Shown here in pieces: positions 6,513 through 9,060 of a stretch of DNA of 9,060 nucleotides. Both the position numbers and the translations under genes were made by a program. Within the stretch, counting starts at the first letter, position 1. Every line of letters begins with the position of its first letter. This stretch comes from Desulfonema limicola (lineage in GTDB: Bacteria > Desulfobacterota > Desulfobacteria > Desulfobacterales > Desulfosalsimonadaceae), in the NCBI GenBank assembly GCA_020722245.1, contig DYLE01000097.1, positions 1 through 9,060 of the forward strand, in the 5' to 3' direction. The notes under the pieces were generated by a model. That model searched no databases. It saw only the letters and a program-made list of their open reading frames with translations, and was not told where the DNA came from.

Positions 6513-8801
6513 TCAGGCCCTGCTCAGCCTTGCCCGAATACCCCATCCCCTGTCCAGCCCTGAAACCGGGTCTTCAATAGGCCCGATCAGGGCGTTTACG
6601 TTGACCCCCTTATTCGCCAGGCACCACTCAGGGGTATAGGCCGTATGCCCGAGCCCCCTCGGCAGGGCCAAAAGCCCGGGCATGATCCCCTCAAACAAAT
6701 GAAGCCTGACCCTTGCGTTTCCCCTGGGGGTGGTGAGCATCGCCTCGTCCCCTTCGGCCATTCCCAGGCCCCGGGCGGTTTCCGGGTTGATCTCAACAAA
6801 GGCCAGGTCGTGCTTTAATACGGTATCCTCCACGGTTTTTGTGACAAACGGCGGATTTGCGATATCCCCGCCGGCCAGCCGGATCGCGTCATAGGGGATC
6901 AGCACCAGCGGATAACTTTGTTTATCCCCTTCGATGGGCGCCAAGGAATAAAGGGAAGCTGCGTGTAAATCCTTTGCCTTTTGATTGTTTGAAGCAACGG
7001 GACAAAACTCGAATTTCCCCGAGGCGGTCTGAAAGGTGTAATTTAGCGGCTCAGGCGCCTCGTTTCGCACCTCCATAAAGCTTTTTATGTTAAGCGTGTC
7101 CCAGTTGTCATTTAAAGCCTCTTTTAAAAAGGACTTATAGCTGTCCCAGGGGAAGGCTTGCTCCACAAAACCGCCGAGGACTTTTGCAAGCTGAATAAAT
7201 ACATCGCCGGTATGCCGGGTGTCATAGAGGGGTTTCACCACGGGTTTTGCAAGACCGATCACCGAGTACGGCATCCCCTTGGGGGACAAAACATCCTGAT
7301 ACCGTTCAAGATAGGTGTGGTTCGGCAGAATCAGATCCGCCTGCATGGCGGTCTCGTCCATATAGGAGGAAAAGCTCACGATAAACGGAATCCGGTCAAA
7401 GGCCTTTTGAACGGCCGCGGTATCTGAAAGGGTGTAGAGCGGATTGGCGTCGGCGACAAGCAGCGCCTGAACCGGGGGCTCACCACTCGCCGAATTGATC
7501 ATTTGCGGCAATCGGTTCAAGAGGTAGCGGGTATGAGGAAACCTTTCGCTTCCGGCCCCGTCGATGCGGGGATGCTGCATCCCTTCCGCGGCGATCTGAT
7601 CGATATTGAGCTCCGGCCATTTGGCGTATTCCGGATCCGACACAACCGAAACCCCGCCGGGCTGATGGATATTGCCGGCCAGGGCGTTTAACGCATGAAC
7701 CGCCAGGGATTCGTCAATCCCTCCGGGAAGGCTTCCCTTCCCTCTTCCGCAGATGGCGATGGGTCTTTGGGCCCGGGCAAACGCCCGGGCAAGGGCGATG
7801 ATCCTTCCCTTGGGAATCCCGGTGACCCTGGCCACCGCCTGGGGCGAAAACCGGTCCAGGACTGTTTTTTTGAAGCCTTCATGAGGATTTCCGGAGGCAT
7901 CCGTCCAGTCCTCAAATCCGAAGCAGAGGTTTTCCACAAAATCCCGCTGATAGAGGTTTTCCGCAATCATGACGTGGGCCAGACCCAGGGCCAGCGCCCC
8001 TTCGGTTCCGGGACGAATCCCGATCCAGTGGGTGGCCTGGGCCGCGGTGTCCGACAGGCGGGGTTCCACCTGAACAATCCGCATCTTTGGACCTACCCGT
8101 CTAAAAAGCCTACACACCCAACCGGGCGAACCCCAGCCGTCAACCAGGCCGCAGCCGAAGCTCAAAACAAAATCAGCGTTTTCCAAATCAACCCCGATGC
8201 GCCCCTGCTCCCCCTGGGTTAAATAAACAGCCTGTTCCAGGGCATCAAAGGCCGTGGCTGAACGGATAAAGTTCGGGGACCCGTAAACGGTCATAAACCG
8301 GCTGATCAGGCTGGGAAGGCTTCCCCTGTCCGACCCGGCGATACAGGCGACGGTATGGGGCTGATGATTCTCCCGGAGATCGGAAAGTTTTTTGCCCACC
8401 TCCGACACGGCCTCCTTCCAGGTGATCTTCCGCCACTTTCCCTCACCCCTTTTTCCCAGCCGTTTCAGGGGGGATTTCACCCGGGACGGGCCGTAAAGGA
8501 ACTGAAGCCCGGAAAGGCCCATGGGGCAGAGCCCGCCTCGGTTGATGGGATGCTCCTTCTCCCCCTCGATGCGGATCGCCCGATCATTGACCTTGCGGAC
8601 CCGAATGCCGCACCCGCCGGGGCAAAGGGTGCAGACGGACCGCACATAGGAAACCCTGCCGTCTTCAGGAACCGGGGTCCAGGGCCAGTTCTGGGTCCAG
8701 ATCGCCACGTCGTCCATCAGTTTCCAGGGAACCGGGGAAAGGGTCAGGCCCGCGCCCACCCCGACCCCCAGGGACAGAAAATGCCTTCGGTTGATCTTCA
8801 T
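6513..8801 (-). CDS. qrcB: Molybdopterin-oxidoreductase-fold subunit of Qrc, QrcB-like
   Basis: A 762-residue protein of the molybdopterin oxidoreductase superfamily. The N-terminus has a Tat signal, NRRHFLSLG (Arg5-Arg6) with a hydrophobic stretch to about residue 22, but no clear AxA cleavage site, so it may stay as an anchor. Cys57, Cys60, Cys64 and Cys92 form one [4Fe-4S] site. The middle shows family landmarks (GSPN at 174-177, DLENAD at 205-210, ILPNHTYLE) and the C-terminus the usual cap domain (GDEAMLTTPRGNARV). After GSPN, where active enzymes carry a Cys, SeCys or Ser ligand to Mo/W, the sequence reads FIRSATAFDALEQ with no such cysteine; the GxNP-type motif is replaced by GCGLVDGWG. 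This matches QrcB, reported to lack molybdenum. Its role would be to relay electrons in the periplasm. A polysulfide or thiosulfate reductase subunit is the main alternative, less likely for these reasons. The ribosome site is AAGGA, 7 bases before ATG. Confidence 0.82.
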   Translation of the reverse strand: MKINRRHFLSLGVGVGAGLTLSPVPWKLMDDVAIWTQNWPWTPVPEDGRVSYVRSVCTLCPGGCGIRVRKVNDRAIRIEGEKEHPINRGGLCPMGLSGLQFLYGPSRVKSPLKRLGKRGEGKWRKITWKEAVSEVGKKLSDLRENHQPHTVACIAGSDRGSLPSLISRFMTVYGSPNFIRSATAFDALEQAVYLTQGEQGRIGVDLENADFVLSFGCGLVDGWGSPGWVCRLFRRVGPKMRIVQVEPRLSDTAAQATHWIGIRPGTEGALALGLAHVMIAENLYQRDFVENLCFGFEDWTDASGNPHEGFKKTVLDRFSPQAVARVTGIPKGRIIALARAFARAQRPIAICGRGKGSLPGGIDESLAVHALNALAGNIHQPGGVSVVSDPEYAKWPELNIDQIAAEGMQHPRIDGAGSERFPHTRYLLNRLPQMINSASGEPPVQALLVADANPLYTLSDTAAVQKAFDRIPFIVSFSSYMDETAMQADLILPNHTYLERYQDVLSPKGMPYSVIGLAKPVVKPLYDTRHTGDVFIQLAKVLGGFVEQAFPWDSYKSFLKEALNDNWDTLNIKSFMEVRNEAPEPLNYTFQTASGKFEFCPVASNNQKAKDLHAASLYSLAPIEGDKQSYPLVLIPYDAIRLAGGDIANPPFVTKTVEDTVLKHDLAFVEINPETARGLGMAEGDEAMLTTPRGNARVRLHLFEGIMPGLLALPRGLGHTAYTPEWCLANKGVNVNALIGPIEDPVSGLDRGWGIRARLSRA

Positions 8802-8829
8802 GGATTCATCCTTGTCGGTATATCAAAAT

Positions 8830-8863
8830 ATTATCTCTTTTCCGGTTTAGTTTTGACGCGTCA
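8830..8863 (-). promoter_or_regulatory. Candidate promoter and operator of the Qrc-like operon
   Basis: On the minus strand GATAAT (8830-8835) matches the -10 consensus at five of six positions and would place the transcript start near 8823, about 20 bases before the start codon. No good -35 box lies 16-18 bases upstream. Instead a perfect 10-bp palindrome, TGACGCGTCA (8854-8863), is centred near -35. This arrangement is what an activator-dependent promoter, or a repressor site covering the promoter, would look like. No regulator can be named from the sequence. Confidence 0.4.
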
Positions 8864-8880
8864 GCAAAATGAACCATTTA

Positions 8881-8941
8881 ACCACAGAGATCACAGAGGG
8901 CATTAAGAAAAAATTTTATTTTCCTCTGTGGCCTTCGTGGT
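8881..8941. repeat. Imperfect 19-bp inverted repeat (REP/MITE-like)
   Basis: The left arm ACCACAGAGATCACAGAGG (8881-8899) and the reverse complement of the right arm (8923-8941) match at 15 of 19 positions. The mismatches are clustered in the middle, and the AT-rich spacer is 23 bases long. The arms contain CACAGAG-type units like those of short palindromic repeats dispersed between genes in many bacterial genomes. It lies between the group II intron end and the operon promoter. There is no coding capacity. Copy number cannot be judged from this window. Confidence 0.6.
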
Positions 8942-8991
8942 AAAAATATTTAAAAAAAAACCTATAAATTAATTCCTGTAACAATACCGCC

Positions 8992-9009
8992 AAGCGGGGT
9001 AAACCGCTT
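8992..9009. repeat. Small hairpin at the intron 3' exon junction
   Basis: AAGCGG (8992-8997) and CCGCTT (9004-9009) form a perfect 6-bp stem around a 6-base loop. The hairpin lies two bases from the predicted intron end at 9012. On the plus strand it is followed by only two more T residues, too few for a confident terminator. It may be part of the target site or the remnant of a terminator of a gene beyond the intron. Confidence 0.35.
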
Positions 9010-9011
9010 TT

Positions 9012-9060
9012 GTCGCGGTAGGGATACCGGTTGCCCGGCACCCCCCGCACAGATCCCGGC
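9012..9060 (-). mobile_element. Group II intron 3' end (domain V end and domain VI), partial
   Basis: On the minus strand the window edge opens with GCCGGGATC, resembling the 3' strand of intron domain V, followed by TGT and a domain VI hairpin. The lower stem pairs 9045-9048 with 9015-9018. The upper stem of ten pairs (9035-9044 with 9021-9030, two G-U) is closed by a GCAA tetraloop (9031-9034). Between them a bulged T-A leaves A9019 unpaired, exactly 7 bases before a 3' end in GAC (9014-9012), which fits the branch-point distance and the AY-ending rule of group II introns. The phrase GGATCTGTG followed by a G-run and CCCTACCGCGAC is familiar from bacterial introns that encode reverse transcriptases. 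The rest of the intron, and any reverse transcriptase gene, would lie beyond 9060. Confidence 0.72.

Noticed and set aside
4385..8801. Operon as polysulfide, thiosulfate or DMSO reductase
   Set aside because: The large subunit lacks a Mo ligand, the ferredoxin is longer than PsrB types, and the membrane subunit has about ten helices rather than eight. Kept only as an alternative.
8355..8906. 183-codon plus-strand frame running out of qrcB into the repeat
   Set aside because: It is mostly antisense to the Tat signal and cluster region of qrcB, and its tail is translated from the inverted repeat. No family features.
8992..9011. Plus-strand rho-independent terminator at the intron junction
   Set aside because: The stem is only 6 bp and is followed by two T residues before GTCGCGG. 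No plus-strand gene lies upstream of it.
1..9060. CRISPR array, prophage or toxin-antitoxin genes
   Set aside because: No regularly spaced direct repeats, phage genes or small toxin-antitoxin pair were seen on either strand.

Overview
The window reads almost entirely on the minus strand. It fits a member of the Desulfobacterota, most likely a sulfate-reducing Desulfobacterales-type bacterium. That placement is an inference: it rests on a Qrc-type menaquinone reductase operon, which is typical of sulfate reducers, and on GC-rich coding sequence with AT-rich gaps. No taxonomic marker gene is present.

Layout in minus-strand reading order, from the right edge. (1) 9060-9012 is the 3' end of a group II intron: the last strand of domain V and all of domain VI, with a bulged branch-point A. 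The rest of the intron lies outside the window. (2) 9011-8802 is an AT-rich gap. It holds a small hairpin next to the intron junction, an imperfect 19-bp inverted repeat, and a likely promoter with a perfect 10-bp palindrome. (3) 8801-4192 is a four-gene respiratory operon: a molybdopterin-oxidoreductase-fold subunit with a Tat signal (QrcB-like), a 16-cysteine four-cluster ferredoxin subunit (QrcC-like), a ten-helix NrfD-family quinone-site subunit (QrcD-like), and a 55-residue single-helix membrane protein. It ends in a hairpin terminator at 4132-4164. (4) 4081-254 is murA followed 18 bases later by comEC. (5) 250-50 holds a promoter, tRNA-Ala(GGC) with encoded CCA, and one or two terminator hairpins.

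In characterised Qrc complexes, electrons from periplasmic hydrogenases and formate dehydrogenases pass through cytochrome c3 to the hexahaem subunit QrcA, then through QrcB and QrcC to menaquinone at QrcD. Here no haem-c gene stands immediately upstream of qrcB, where qrcA sits in Desulfovibrio; that position holds the inverted repeat and the intron end instead. The catalytic-type subunit also lacks the usual Cys/Ser ligand to molybdenum, as expected for QrcB. murA (peptidoglycan precursor synthesis) and comEC (DNA uptake channel) are housekeeping neighbours with no evident link to the respiratory operon.

The observations most worth following are the 55-residue operon member as a possible extra complex subunit, the intron/repeat insertion zone where qrcA would be expected, and the palindrome over the -35 region of the operon. 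I see no wholly new multi-gene system.
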